Shown: piece after piece, positions 1-11,310 of the stretch | How the letters are laid out: every line of letters starts with the position of its first letter | How positions within the stretch are numbered: the stretch's first letter is position 1 | NCBI GenBank assembly: GCA_050084985.1 | Contig: JBITNC010000001.1 | Coordinates: 196,912,001 to 196,976,000 of the forward strand | From: Nageia nagi | Taxonomy: Eukaryota > Pinophyta | Direction of reading: 5' to 3' | Length of the DNA stretch: 64,000 nucleotides | Made by a program: the position numbers and the translations under genes | The notes under the pieces: generated by a model | What the model saw: only the letters and a program-made list of their open reading frames with translations | Database searches by the model: none | Told to the model about the DNA's origin: nothing

Positions 1-1000
1 TTAATTGACAAACTTGGATAATAATAAGAAAATATATTTTTATTACTTTATATTTCTCCACTTTCACATGAATTTAATAATATTTTTTTACTAAACATCA
101 TATTAGGACTTTAATAAAATTCATATCAAAAGAAATTCATTAATCTCTAACTAAAGGCATAAGGAGAAATATTTGACTAGTCTCCTTAAAATATCATAAA
201 ATACATATTACAATTTGTACGTAAAATTTTCTACCCCTACATCTAAATAAAAATAAAAGAACATCCCACTCCTTTACTTTAAAGAAAAATACATGGTATC
301 AACCTTTGAATAAATAACCACTATGTCTCTTCAAAGGGTACAACACTTCAATCAACAATTAATGAAACTTTATCATTATAATAAACATCATATTAGGAAT
401 TTAATAAAATTTATGTTATTTATTAAACTTTAGCTAAAGGCATAAGGAGAAATATTTGACTAGTCTCTTTAAAATATCATAATATAATTTGTACATAAAA
501 TTTTTCACTCCTACATCTAAATAAAAAGAGAATAACAAAAGAAAATTCCACTCCTTTACTTTTTAAAGAAAATGACATGGTACCAAATTTTAAATGAAAT
601 GACCATTATGTCTTTTCAAATGCTACAACACTTCAATCAATAATTAATTATATGAAATATTATAATAAATATTATATTAGGAATTTAATAAAATTTATGT
701 CAAAATAAATTCATTAAATTCTAACTAAAGGCATAAGGAAGAATATTTGACTAGTCTTTTTAAAATATCATAATACAATTTGTACATGAGAGTTTTCACC
801 CTTATATCTAAATAATAAAAAAAAAAAATGATTAACAAAAGAAAATCCCACTTCTTTATTTTTTAAAGAAAATGACATGGTAACAATCTGTAAATAGAAC
901 CACTATGTCTCTGCAAATGGTTCAACACTTCTAACAACCATTAATTCTATAAAGCTTTACCAAATATTATGATAAACATCATATTAAATATCTCAAAATA
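1..1000. repeat. Tandem array, ~290 bp unit, about three copies
   Basis: The anchor 'aaacatcatattagg' (or a close variant) recurs at about 93, 383, 667 and 974, giving spacings of 290, 284 and 307 bp. Between anchors the same ordered words recur, such as 'ctaaaggcataaggagaaat', 'tttgactagtct' and 'ccactcctttac'. The copies differ by scattered substitutions and short indels, so the array is old. No reading frame is shared by the copies. It begins before or at the window edge. Confidence 0.85.
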
Positions 1001-1958
1001 GGACTACCTTAAAAAAATGTAAAAGAATGCACCTGGACTTGAAGAGGAAAGAGAGACTTCTTTTCTTCACATAACTCTGCACCAAGTTTGAGAATAACCA
1101 AAACAAAATGAAAATAGCAAGAGATAGATATGTAGTTATTGTTGGTATTGTTCCAATGCTCTAATCCGTTATTTATAGCTAAAGGGGCTCAAATGTGTCC
1201 AAATGGATGTCTCTTCACACCTTTAATAATTTTGGGTTAGGGTTCCTTAAAGTTGAAGATGATGGTAATGGCATTTAATACTTTGGAATCTTTTTTACTA
1301 GTTGACAATTTAGTGCTAACTTTTATCCACAACTAACATAAAAATACAAAGTTAAGTAGGGTCATTACTCTATTATTTTTCTAGCTATTAAATATCATGT
1401 TATACCACAAGGAGACTTTAGTCTCTATCTAATAGTGTTTTTACTATTAGCCCTATGTGGCAATAATATGGACACTTATTTTCAACTTTTACCCCATTAA
1501 ATTTATTTTTTTAACCTTATAATAATTTTAAAATTTAATTAAAGGTATACCCTCTTTTTCCCTCCTTTTAAAAATTTAAATTTTAAAAATAACAAATAAG
1601 GAAAAACACATCTTTACCTATGATGATCACCTTATTCTATAGAGTAAGGTTAATCCACACATTTTTGCAAAAATATTTTCATCAAGAACTCAACAATCAC
1701 AATAATTATTCTACATGCATCTACATGATTAATTATGCTCATAGGGTGTGTGAGTGATTCAATTCCAATCATTTCCTCCTCTTATCCTTTTGTTCCTATC
1801 ACCAATTCACCTTTGGTTCATTGGGTCTTCAATTTCTCCTATCATCTTGTAGTAATCTATTACCTGCATTATAAAATCTCAAAGCTAGCATCAACTCGAT
1901 ACAAATAATACATATTTCTAATTAATGATCATCACATAGAAATAATTTAAACATAGTT
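1001..1958. other. AT-rich spacer, no gene recognised
   Basis: I see no open frame or family signature here. The only motif of note is a TATA-like box on the minus strand near 1170. Confidence 0.5.
1168..1180 (-). promoter_or_regulatory. TATA-like box, minus strand
   Basis: The reverse complement reads 'agctataaataacgg', followed by about 150 bp of pyrimidine-rich, leader-like sequence. It may be a core promoter of a lost LTR or gene. In AT-rich DNA such motifs arise by chance, so confidence is low. Confidence 0.2.
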
Positions 1959-2310
1959 TCATTCATATCCTTGATGATTGTTGAAGTCAACTAGTGCCAT
2001 TGGGTGGGTCATTACAGTATCTATCAAGGTATTCAAAACCATAACATTCAATTTACATGCATCAAGTAGACATATCAACATTCCTATTTTAGATTTTATG
2101 GGTACTTTGGCAATAAATTTCAAATATCCCTTGCAATAACCTACATTATTAAGAATGTCAACAATGCATGTATAATAATTCATCCCATTAATAATGTAAT
2201 AAGAGTCACTCATATTGTAAGGGTTTATTTTGCATTTTGCATACATGATTATTAGGGTATTCAAAACCTCCAAATTAGATTTTCAAGCACCAAGTAGACA
2301 CATATATACG
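1959..2310 (-). pseudogene. PPR (PLS/E-type) protein fragment
   Basis: The minus-strand frame starts near 2310 with a CLLGA segment, meets one TGA, then reads NTLIIMYAKC (the L/S-motif consensus of plant PPR proteins). It continues with an E-motif-like block: YYTCIVDILNNVGYC, then LKFIAKVPIKSK, then CLLDACK. In the PLS family these correspond to the 'HY-C-VDLLGRAG', 'FI--MPI-P' and 'LL-AC' positions. PPR proteins normally bind organelle RNA and have hundreds of residues. Here about 115 codons remain, with motifs missing between the blocks, so this is a deleted pseudogene. The frame stops at 1959. The motif order makes the family call fairly secure; the parent gene cannot be named. Confidence 0.65.
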
Positions 2311-3600
2311 CTAAAGTAGCACTTTTTTGAAAAAAATGTAATATAAAATGGTTTCCTTTCTACCTAAAAGGATACACGAGCAAGACTTTTTAGATCTTGT
2401 ATTACTTTGAATCACTAATAATCTCCATAAGAATATTCTTCATGTTTGAAAGGCAATTGCCCACTTCAACATAAATATTTTAAAGTAGAATATAAGATGC
2501 ATATTTAGGCTTAAACAAAAATGGATTATTTCTAAATATGCAAACTCCTTTTTTCCTACATTCTTATATGATTTATAAGCACCAAGAAGACACATCCACC
2601 TGGAAAGTTCAAAGCTCCATCATTTTTTCATATCATATAGTGTATTTAAATAATTTCAAATACTATGGTATAGTTGCATCATTTCATAACATATGGTGGA
2701 TGACGCTAGCTTATCACTTTTGAAATAGTTTTTTACTATTGGAAAAATTCTAGGTTTAACAATTTCTTTCCTTCTCCAAGCCAATTTTTGGGCCCCACTT
2801 TGAGACATCTTTTGGGATCATTTTTCTACAAGCATATGATTTTTTAGAAATTTTGTATATTAAACTCCAAATTTTGATATCAAGCACGTTATTTGGTTCA
2901 ATGATGGTCTAATTATAGAGCACGAAAAAGGAAATTTATCATTTTTTGATAGGTTTATTACAATAGTCCCATTAGCTTTTTGGTCCTATTTTTGAATATG
3001 AAGATTATGCAATGTAGATTGAATATGAACACAAAAATAAGAAAAATAAGATTCAAATATGTTCTACAATTATGCTCAAATGATCAAGAATACTCATATG
3101 ATCAATAATTATACAACATTCAATTTACAAGTACTAAATAAACACATCCACACACCCAAGTAGCACTTTTGAAAAAATCAAATAGAACATGGTTTCCTTT
3201 CTACCTGAAAGCATGCACCATGTGATTATGCAAGATTATTTAGATATTACATTACTTTGCATCACTAATAATCTACATAAAAATATTCTCCATGTTTGAA
3301 ATGCAATTTCCCATGACATAAGTATTTGAAAGTACAACATAAGATGAAACATATTTAGGCCTCAATAAACAAGAATTATTGCCTATAAAAATTGATAGGC
3401 ATATATCCAAAATATGGATGATGTAGACATGATTTCATATAGTATAATGATTGCAAGATGCAATTCATAGTCTCATTTCTCTACAATCATATGATTTTTA
3501 GAAAGTTGGTATATTAAACTCTAAATTATGATATCAAGCACCTACTTTGGTTTAATGGTGGTATAATTGTGTAATCATAAAAAAGGTGTTTACAAACTTA
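2311..3600 (-). pseudogene. Scrambled PPR-derived duplications
   Basis: More copies of the same PPR end motifs lie upstream on the minus strand. CLLGA-like segments occur near 2590 and 3140, and 'NIYVEVGNC'-like and 'SNTYVMGNC'-like segments near 2470 and 3330 resemble the LLSNIYA---W element of E+ motifs. At DNA level, 2310-2530 is a diverged duplicate of 3166-3375, and 2820-2950 of 3478-3600. All frames are broken. I read this as a duplicated and decayed PPR gene tail rather than separate genes. Confidence 0.45.
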
Positions 3601-6600
3601 TTTTCTTGGTACCAATAGAATTCATAACTTCTAATATTATGAGTTTTTCAAGTTTTTTGAGTAGAGTGAATAAGGGGGTAGATCACTTAGAGCATTTTCA
3701 CTTTATCATGAAGATCATAGTATAGGCCATGTGAGCACCCGACATATATTCTTCTATATATCTTGTTAAGTAATAATCATGCTTCTTGAATAAAATTCTC
3801 TAGGTCCTTTTTCATAAAATCCATTTTGTGCTTTCATGAATCATTTTGAATTTGCCTAGGAGAGCAAAGCTAAGGGGGTCAAACACTTGGAACATTAGGC
3901 ATGCATATGTAACATTTCAAGTTTTTTGGTAGAATAGAGTCGAGGGGTAGATAAACTATACCATATGGTTTGAAATGATGCAATTATATTGCATTATACC
4001 ATATAATTTAAAATGATGCAACTATATTGTACCATATATATTGTATTATGAATAGAAGAATACTTGTTATGTGCTCTTTGTAAACCCCTTGGCTTGGATT
4101 TTCTCTCTATGATAAATGCTCCAAGTTCTCTAACCCCCTTAGCTCAAAATGGTATAAGCTAAGTGCTCTTTCCCCCTTGATTGCTCTTCTTGAGAGACAT
4201 GAAATGTTACAAGTTTCCACCTAAGTTCCCCATGTAGGATTTTATTTTATTTTTTATTTGATATATAAAGGTGGTTTTTACCTACCTTATTAATATTTAG
4301 GGAAGCATTTTAAAATTGACCCCTAAAGACTACAACTAAAATCCAAAAATTAGGTGGTTAAAAATTATTTCACCAAAAGCACATCAAATCACCCACCTCC
4401 AAATTTGTTTATGTTCTAGTGTGTGATCTTTTGTAAATAAACTAGATGGATATGATTTGGAGTTATCCATATAAATAACATTAATTTGGGAGTCAATAAG
4501 GTGAGGATATTAAGTACAAATTCATAATTAATATACCTTTCTTAAAAAATATTATAGAGGTCATGATGCTTAGGGAGAATATTTGATGAGATAAGAATTT
4601 CTTATCAATTAAAATGAAGAAATTTTTCTATAAGGATAAGAATCCATGATGAGAGGGCATGGATATAACTCAATATTTGTTTCCTTGGCTTTGGTTATCA
4701 TGTGAAACATAACACTTGATACAAAGATTTCACTTGTGCAAATTTTTCACTTAGCTTTCCCAACTACCTCATGCATAGACTATGAATGAATAGTGTTTCT
4801 TTCCCTTTCAATGAGTTGAAGAAGATGAAAACTGATTTTCATAAGGAGAGGATCTTATCACCCTAGTACCAAGGATTTGTTTTAATAATTATTAAGCATA
4901 TCATGGAAAGACATGGTCTATAAAGGAAAAATTTGTGGGGACTAATTCAAGGAACTTGTTTGGCAGAGGGAGACCTTAATGAGAATATTATTCAAGAAGA
5001 TATGCATGCATATTATGATGTTGTGTATTTTATTTTTTAATGAGAAGAAACCAACCCCTAAGAAATGACATACAAAAGAAGAATGGAAGGTGGAGCCTAC
5101 GTTGAAGTATTAAGAAAAGGAATAATGGATGGTGAAGTTTAAGCTAAAGAGTGAATACCATATTTGAAATTGAGGGATGTTTTCCTCTAAATTCATATGA
5201 AATGAACTATTAGGTGGAATTATGAGTTTCAAGAGGATGATATGCAAGTACTCTATCAGTTGAGACCCAATCCAAGATATGTACTAAGACCTGCAAGGAT
5301 GAGTAAGGAGTAAAAATTTCAAGGAATACCTCAAGAACCCCAAGGAACATAATATAGAAGCTCTCTTATGAAGTTACATCATTTTCAAATACCTTCTTGC
5401 CTCTGGGAACCATGTAGGAAAATGCTTGCCAAATTCCTCAAAGATGTGAATGCCCAACTAGAGGATTTCAAGTCTCACATTCATATGATGGTGATCCTGA
5501 ATAAAGATGCTAACTTTTTATCATCTATTGGTACTACATATGCATGATAAAATGATGCAGTATAAGTTCACCATACCATACATAAGAAAATGGCACAATA
5601 GAAGCTTCAAATAAAATACTTGAGAAAGCACCAATGGAAATTGTTAATGTTATAATATATGATTATGAAGATAAGTTAATAATTATTTTATCGGCATATA
5701 CAATAATATATAAATAAATACATGAAAGAAAACCATTCAAGTTAGTCTATGGGATCAAGTTGACCTTACTAATCATATATATGATGTCAATATAAAATAT
5801 CATACTTACCATGCAACTAAGTCATAAAAAATCATTACAACAAAGGCTATTCATCCTTTATCAATTAGTTGAGAAGAGAAGAATGGTATAATATAAACAA
5901 ATACAAAAGAAAATATATGTAAAGCATAGTATAAACAAAACATCATATTATTGCTTTGAAGTTGGTGATTAGGTTTTATTTTATGATAGTCATTACAAAT
6001 ACAAACTTGAAAAATTAAAGATTCAATAGTTAGCACCATATATCATTAAATGTATAGAAAGAGAAGGCACCATTCTACTTAAAATATAGATGGGAAAATT
6101 CAACCCAAATTCATCAATGAACATTAATTAAAGGAACATTATCTTTGAGAAATTTGAAAAAGAAAATAAAATAACTAAATAGAAGATAAAGTAAAACTAG
6201 TTCATATTTGAAAAAATATATATAATCATAAAAATTATATAGTCATTAATATAAATAGGTTCATCGTATTGATCTATCCTCATCAAAAAATATAAATTTA
6301 GTAAGCCAAAGTATAAAAATTGACATAAAAATTAAGACTTTTAACTCCACATGGATAAAGTAAAACCATGCATAAATCACAACCATAGTAATAAAATTCA
6401 TAAATATTTTCTCAAGTGGCATACAACTGATAGCTAATTGCAAATTTTAAAGCATGCATAATGCATGGTAGTTGGTAAATTTCATTACTTGATAAGATAA
6501 ATAATGCAATGTTATACTTAGAAAAATATGCATGCATGTAAAGTGAATAAAACTTGATATGAAGCTATTATATTTCATTAAGTATTCATAACAAAGCATA

Positions 6601-7848
6601 GAAAGAAGATTTGGAGGAGAATAAAGAGCTAAAGAAAACTTAATTCTAGAGTTTCATGTAAGCATATAGTTTTTGGTAGCATAAAAAGGAAAATGTCACA
6701 TGATAAAAACTCCATCCATACATGTTATTAGGAAGTATCATATGATTATTATTTCATAGACATCCCAATGATAGTATTAGAGTTAAATAACCCTAACACA
6801 TACATTGTAAAGTTTAATATAAATAAACAAAAGGAGTCAATTCAAATTTTGAAGCTAGAGGTGGATGAAGATACTATTAGCAAAACCTATTTTGATCTAG
6901 GTATGGATATTGATAAAATAAATATTCTAAGGCCTAAGAGAATGGTACTTTAGTTTTGTTAAAAATAATAAGAGAAAGTGAGTATATGTAATGAAGAGAT
7001 TATCATAATCATGGAATGTAATGAAGATATTATAATCATAAGATATATTCAAGAATAATTATATATATTAGGCAAAGTTGTTAGATACTATTGGTGAATT
7101 TGATGCATATACTTATTTAATTATTAGAAATAAAAAATCTTATCTTTTTAAGTATTTTTCCTATTTTTCTTGTGATCTTTCACCATTAATTTAGAAAGTA
7201 TAACACGCTTTATTATATGTTTCCTTCTTAAATAGTCTAAAACATCTAAAAAGGTTTGTGAGGAAGTATTATTTGATACCTTTGCTATTAAATATATATT
7301 GTTATAATTTTTTATTCAAAATAAACATTACTCAAGTTGAATGAAGGAGGAAACCAAATTATATGCATCCATCGCATGCCTATTTTGGTTCAAAAGGAAA
7401 CTAAGAAAATGGAGATAATGATATTTCAGAAGAAGAGAAGCATTGCGATATAGTAGGTTCTTACTTGACACACTAAACTCTTTTCAATACAATTTAGTAG
7501 TAATAGGTAGGTAAGATAAAGTGTATTTAATGGAAAGTTTATAGTCTCAACTAAGATTTGGATCCACCTTGTTAAATGAAAAAAATAGTAGAAGTTTATA
7601 TTAGAAGTAAATATGATCTAACCAGGAGTACCAAAGTTGTGGTAACAACCCTTGAGCTCTTAAGATTTAAGAAATAATGAATCTTTTAAACTTTCTTTTT
7701 AAACATATTTTCATCAATGTTCTACAACATACAACCATTTTTATTTCTATCCATGTGCAATAGTAAGAAGGCATATATTCTTACATTGTTCAATAACATG
7801 TATTCACATATTCTCAACAATATTTAGCTCTATATCATTTCATGATAT
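3601..7848. other. AT-rich region, no recognisable gene
   Basis: Only short open frames (about 60 codons) occur, at 5851-6039, 6261-6443 and 6768-6953, and none matches a family I know. A diverged inverted repeat lies at about 3867-3895 and 4108-4136 ('agctaaggggg' and 'cccccttagct'). From 4850 to 5400 there are purine-rich stretches with short coding-like runs but many stops; I could not assign them. Confidence 0.5.
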
Positions 7849-7942
7849 ATCTATTTACATTACTAATAATGAGTAACCACTACTAAAAACCATCATATTT
7901 ATTTTTAGTAGTGGTTGCTCATTATTGAGAATGTAAATAGAT
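7849..7942. repeat. Hairpin with CACTA-like termini
   Basis: The left arm 7849-7889 and right arm 7902-7942 are inverted copies 41 bp long with four mismatches and a 12-nt loop. Inside the arms, CACTACTAAAAA at 7878-7889 faces TTTTTAGTAGTG at 7902-7913. Those words match the terminal-repeat signature of plant CACTA (En/Spm) transposons. No transposase is linked to it. It may be a fold-back derivative, or two abutting CACTA ends. Confidence 0.6.
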
Positions 7943-7974
7943 CATTATCAGTAGCAACTATATCTCCAAATAAA

Positions 7975-8099
7975 TTTTTGTATTAAATCTCAGCTTATGC
8001 ATCCTATGGTAGATCGTCCTCGATTAGCTATAGGCCATACTCCTCTATCTGACCCTACGATGCACCTTCCTACGATGGAGTCACCTATGGTGTACCCAC
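7975..8099 (-). pseudogene. Putative last exon of split pseudogene (E7)
   Basis: On the minus strand an acceptor-like 'ttatttatag' ends at 8100 and the following sequence could be the next exon after E6 (8213 side). In one frame the stops are nearly all TAG, which could come from CAG by C-to-T change; in the phase predicted from E6 a basic, His/Arg-rich peptide is read instead. The true frame is therefore unclear, and the lower boundary is a guess. Confidence 0.3.
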
Positions 8100-8212
8100 C
8101 TATAAATAATAAAAAAATAAATATTATTAAATAATCAAAACTTACCAAAAATATGCATCACCTACAATAAATTTATATGTGTATATTAATTAAATTAATT
8201 GTAATTACTTAC

Positions 8213-8285
8213 ACCATCATCCATGCTATGCTTTAGGGCCTTGTAATTATGTGTGATGTCATATTATTATTCCTCATAATCAAGG
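8213..8285 (-). pseudogene. Exon E6 (3' part) of minus-strand gene, split by Tat element
   Basis: This 73-bp segment ends (on the minus strand) at a good donor, GTAAGT, at 8207-8212. At its other edge it is cut by the Tat retrotransposon. Joined to 26087-26106 across the insertion, with one copy of the 5-bp target duplication removed, it makes a 93-bp exon. In the phase set by the upstream exons that exon reads with only two stops, including SLIMRNNNMTSHIITRP. The protein family is not recognised. See 26087-27237 for the other exons. Confidence 0.45.
8281..8285. repeat. Target-site duplication CAAGG (left)
   Basis: CAAGG lies directly before the TG of the 5' LTR and is repeated directly after the CA of the 3' LTR at 26082-26086. 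Five bp is the usual length for LTR-retrotransposon integration. Confidence 0.93.
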
Positions 8286-8384
8286 TGTAGACACTCGAAA
8301 TAAACCCTATCTCTAATTTAATCATTTCATTCTGGAATATTCTACATTTCAGAATGTTTTATTTACTGGCTTCGGTTATTTGAT

Positions 8385-9840
8385 TATTCCTTACTGACAT
8401 CATCACTTTCGGGACCCGGTTTCATTCAAAAATGTGAACTTCGTTCTCCTTGTGATGTCATCATCATATTTCTAGAATGTTATACTTATTGGTTCTAGCT
8501 ATTTGATCCCTCCCTGATGACATCATCATTTCTGGGACCTAGTTTCATTCAAAATGTGAATTCCGTTCTCTCCATGATGTCATCGTCATATTTCTAGAAT
8601 GTTATACTTATTGGTTCCGGCTATTTGATCCCTCCCTGATGATGTCATCACATCCGAGACTTGGTTCATTCAAAATGTGAACTTCATTCTCCCCATGATG
8701 TCATCATCATATTTCCAGAATGTTATACTTACTGGTTCTGGCTATTTGATCATTCCCCGATGACATCGTCATTTCTGGGACTCGGTTCATTTAAACTGTG
8801 AACTTCATTTTCCTTATGACATCATCATCATATTTCTAAAATGTTATACTTATTGGTTTCGACTATTTGATCCCTCCTTGATGACATCATCATTTCCAAG
8901 ACCTAATTTCATTCAAAATGTGAATTTTGTTCTCCCCATGACATCATCATCATATTTCTGGAATGTTATACTTATTGGTTCTGGCTATTTGATCCCTCCC
9001 TGATGATGTCATCACATCCGAGACCTGGTTCATTCAAAATGTGAACTTCATTCTCCCTATGATGTCATCATCATATTTTTGGAATGTTATACTTACTGGT
9101 TCTGGCTATTTGATCATTCCCTGATGATGTCGTCATTTTCAGGACCCGATTCATTCAAACTGTGAACTTCATTTTCCCTATGATGTCATCATCATATTTT
9201 TGAAATGTTATACTTATTGGTTTTGACTATTTGATCCCTTCCTGATGACATCATCATTTCTGAGATCCAGTTTCATTCAAAATGTGAATTCCATTCTCCC
9301 TGTGACATCATCATCATATTTCCAGAACATTATACTTATTGGTTCCGGCTATTTGATCCCTCCTTGATGACATCGTCACATCTGAGACTTGGTTCATTCA
9401 AAATGTGAACTTCATTCTCCCCGTGACATCATCATCATATTTCCAAAATGTTATACTTACTGGTTTCAACTATTTGATCATTCCCTGATGATGTCATCAT
9501 TTCCAAGATCTGGTTCATTCAAACTATGAACTTTATTTTCCCTATGATGTCATCATCATATTTTTAGAATGTTATACTTATTGGTTCCAGCTATTTGATC
9601 CATCCTTGATGATGTCATCATTTTCAAGACCTGGTTTCATTCAAAATGTGAATTCCATTCCCTGTGAAATCATCATCATATTTTCAAAACATTATATTTA
9701 TTAGTTCTAGCTATTTGATCCCTCCCTGATGATGTCATCATTTCCAGGACCTGGTTTCATTCAAAATGTGAATTTCATTCTCCCTGTGACATCATTGTCA
9801 TATTTCCAGAATGTTATACTTCCTAGCTCTAGCTATTTGG
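8385..9840 (+). repeat. 12-copy, 121-bp tandem array inside the 5' LTR
   Basis: Units start near 8395, 8515, 8636, 8757, 8878, 9000, 9122, 9243, 9365, 9487, 9608 and 9729. Each carries a TGA-[CT][AG]-TCA palindrome near its start, 'cattcaaaatgtgaa', a second such palindrome, and 'tgttatacttattggtt..ggctatttgat'. Units 2-10 fall into three subtypes repeated in the order A-B-C three times: A has 'tttcattcaaaatgtgaatt', B has 'cacatc.gag', C has 'cattcaaact.tgaa' or a close variant. This gives a ~363-bp higher-order unit. The 3' LTR has only two units (about 24388-24630). Confidence 0.9.
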
Positions 9841-10687
9841 TCACCCCTTGCTGACCTCATCATCTCCGAAACTTAGTTTTTTCCATAACTAAGCTTTATC
9901 ATTTCCTTCCAGAATGCTTTACTCACTGGCTCCGGCTATTTGGTCACTCCTTACTGACCTCATCATCTTTGGAACCCAAGCTTTTCCATAACTAAGCTTT
10001 ATCATTTCCTTCCAGAATGCTTTACTCACTGGCTCCGGCTATTTGGTCACCCCTTATTAACCTCATCATCTCTAGAACCTAGTTTTTACCAAAACACGAC
10101 TATCTTATCCTCCATGACATCATCATTTTATACCGAAACGCTTTTACTTTCGGAACACTTAATTTATGGGCTCCAGCTTCTTCGATTATCTCTTGCTGAC
10201 CTCACCTCTTTCAGAATCTGGGCTTTTCATAATTGAGCTTTATCCTTTCTTCTATGACATCATCATTTACTTCCGAAACACTTAATTTATTAACTCCGGC
10301 TTGTTTTGTTTGCTCTAGAAAAACTCCTGGGGATCTTAAAATGAACTCATGATTGCAAGTAAAGTACACCGGGGCTTCAATAAGGGATTTAAAATTATAT
10401 TATTGGATCAATCTTTTCGAACATATTTTAAAACAAGTGGTCTTATGATCCTTGTCATTAAAAAATGACCATTGAATGACTATTCTAATGTTAATATATA
10501 ATCGCTAAAAAATCAGTGACGATCCATGAACAGTTAAAACAACAAACAAATCTAAGCCTGGAATAGCTTAGTATGTATAATTTGTAATCATGGATATAGA
10601 TGGAAGATAATAACATGTCAAAATTTAGTTCAAGAGGTTACCTGGAATCTGGGGATGGTAAACAAATTAATAACAAACCATTGAGCT

Positions 10688-10695
10688 TATAAATA
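10688..10695 (+). promoter_or_regulatory. LTR TATA box
   Basis: TATAAATA lies in 'gagcttataaatacaagc' and is conserved in the 3' LTR at 25489-25496. Its position, about 600 bp before the LTR end, suits a U3/R core promoter. Confidence 0.6.
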
Positions 10696-11293
10696 CAAGC
10701 TCTATAGGTGAACAAAGGGACCTAATTTTACTGTAGCGAAGCTCTGCTAAAATCATATCAGGAGGTTATTAGCAAAGGTTGTAAGCTTGATCAATAGTTA
10801 ATTTCCTCTCGATTATATTTCTAGATTATGTTGTTCATTTTGCGGATTCATATGTGAGAGCAGGTATGCTCTTGATGTGTTGTTCATTTTTTGTGTGCAG
10901 GGTCAATACAGGAGAAGAACGACGGAAGTAAGCACGGAAGAGAACAATAAAGGAATAGACAAAAACACTTCAAAACTTTGTGAAGATTACTCCAATACAT
11001 ACAGAGTTGATTATCGATGATTTAAAGATTGGTTGATGGCGATTCACCAGATAGATAATAAAGACTAATCGTTGTCCATCCACCCGCATTGATTGTTATC
11101 GATTCGCAACGATCGCTGTCAAATGTTGATTACAACAGATCAATAAAAACTCGCTTATTTGTATTCCAATACTTTAGAATATAATATCATTACTATTATC
11201 GATGTGTATTGTCGAATATGTTCATGATTAATTATGTTGAATGATTTATCTTTCTAAATTGCATTTTAGGTTCATAATTTGATATACACAATC

Positions 11294-11310
11294 TAGCACT
11301 AGAAGGAGGG
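11294..11310 (+). other. Primer-binding site (tRNA-Asn type)
   Basis: Three bases after the LTR the sequence TAGCACTAGAAGGAGGG matches the complement of the plant tRNA-Asn 3' end (CCA, discriminator G, acceptor stem TTCTAGC) at 15 of 17 positions. Both mismatches are G-to-A, one of them in the TGG that pairs with CCA. The tRNA sequence is from memory of the family. Confidence 0.75.

Larger units (their letters stand above)
8286..11290 (+). repeat. 5' LTR of Tat element (3005 bp)
   Basis: It starts TGTAGACACTCG and ends GATATACACA, matching the 3' LTR along its length except for extra tandem units. The 1212-bp length difference equals ten 121-bp units. A TATA box lies at 10688. The region after it (U5 side, about 10900-11160) is rich in CGAT/ATCG words. 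Confidence 0.95.

Noticed and set aside
6768-6953. 61-codon plus-strand frame with acidic composition
   Set aside because: No ATG at its start and no recognisable motif; isolated in AT-rich DNA.
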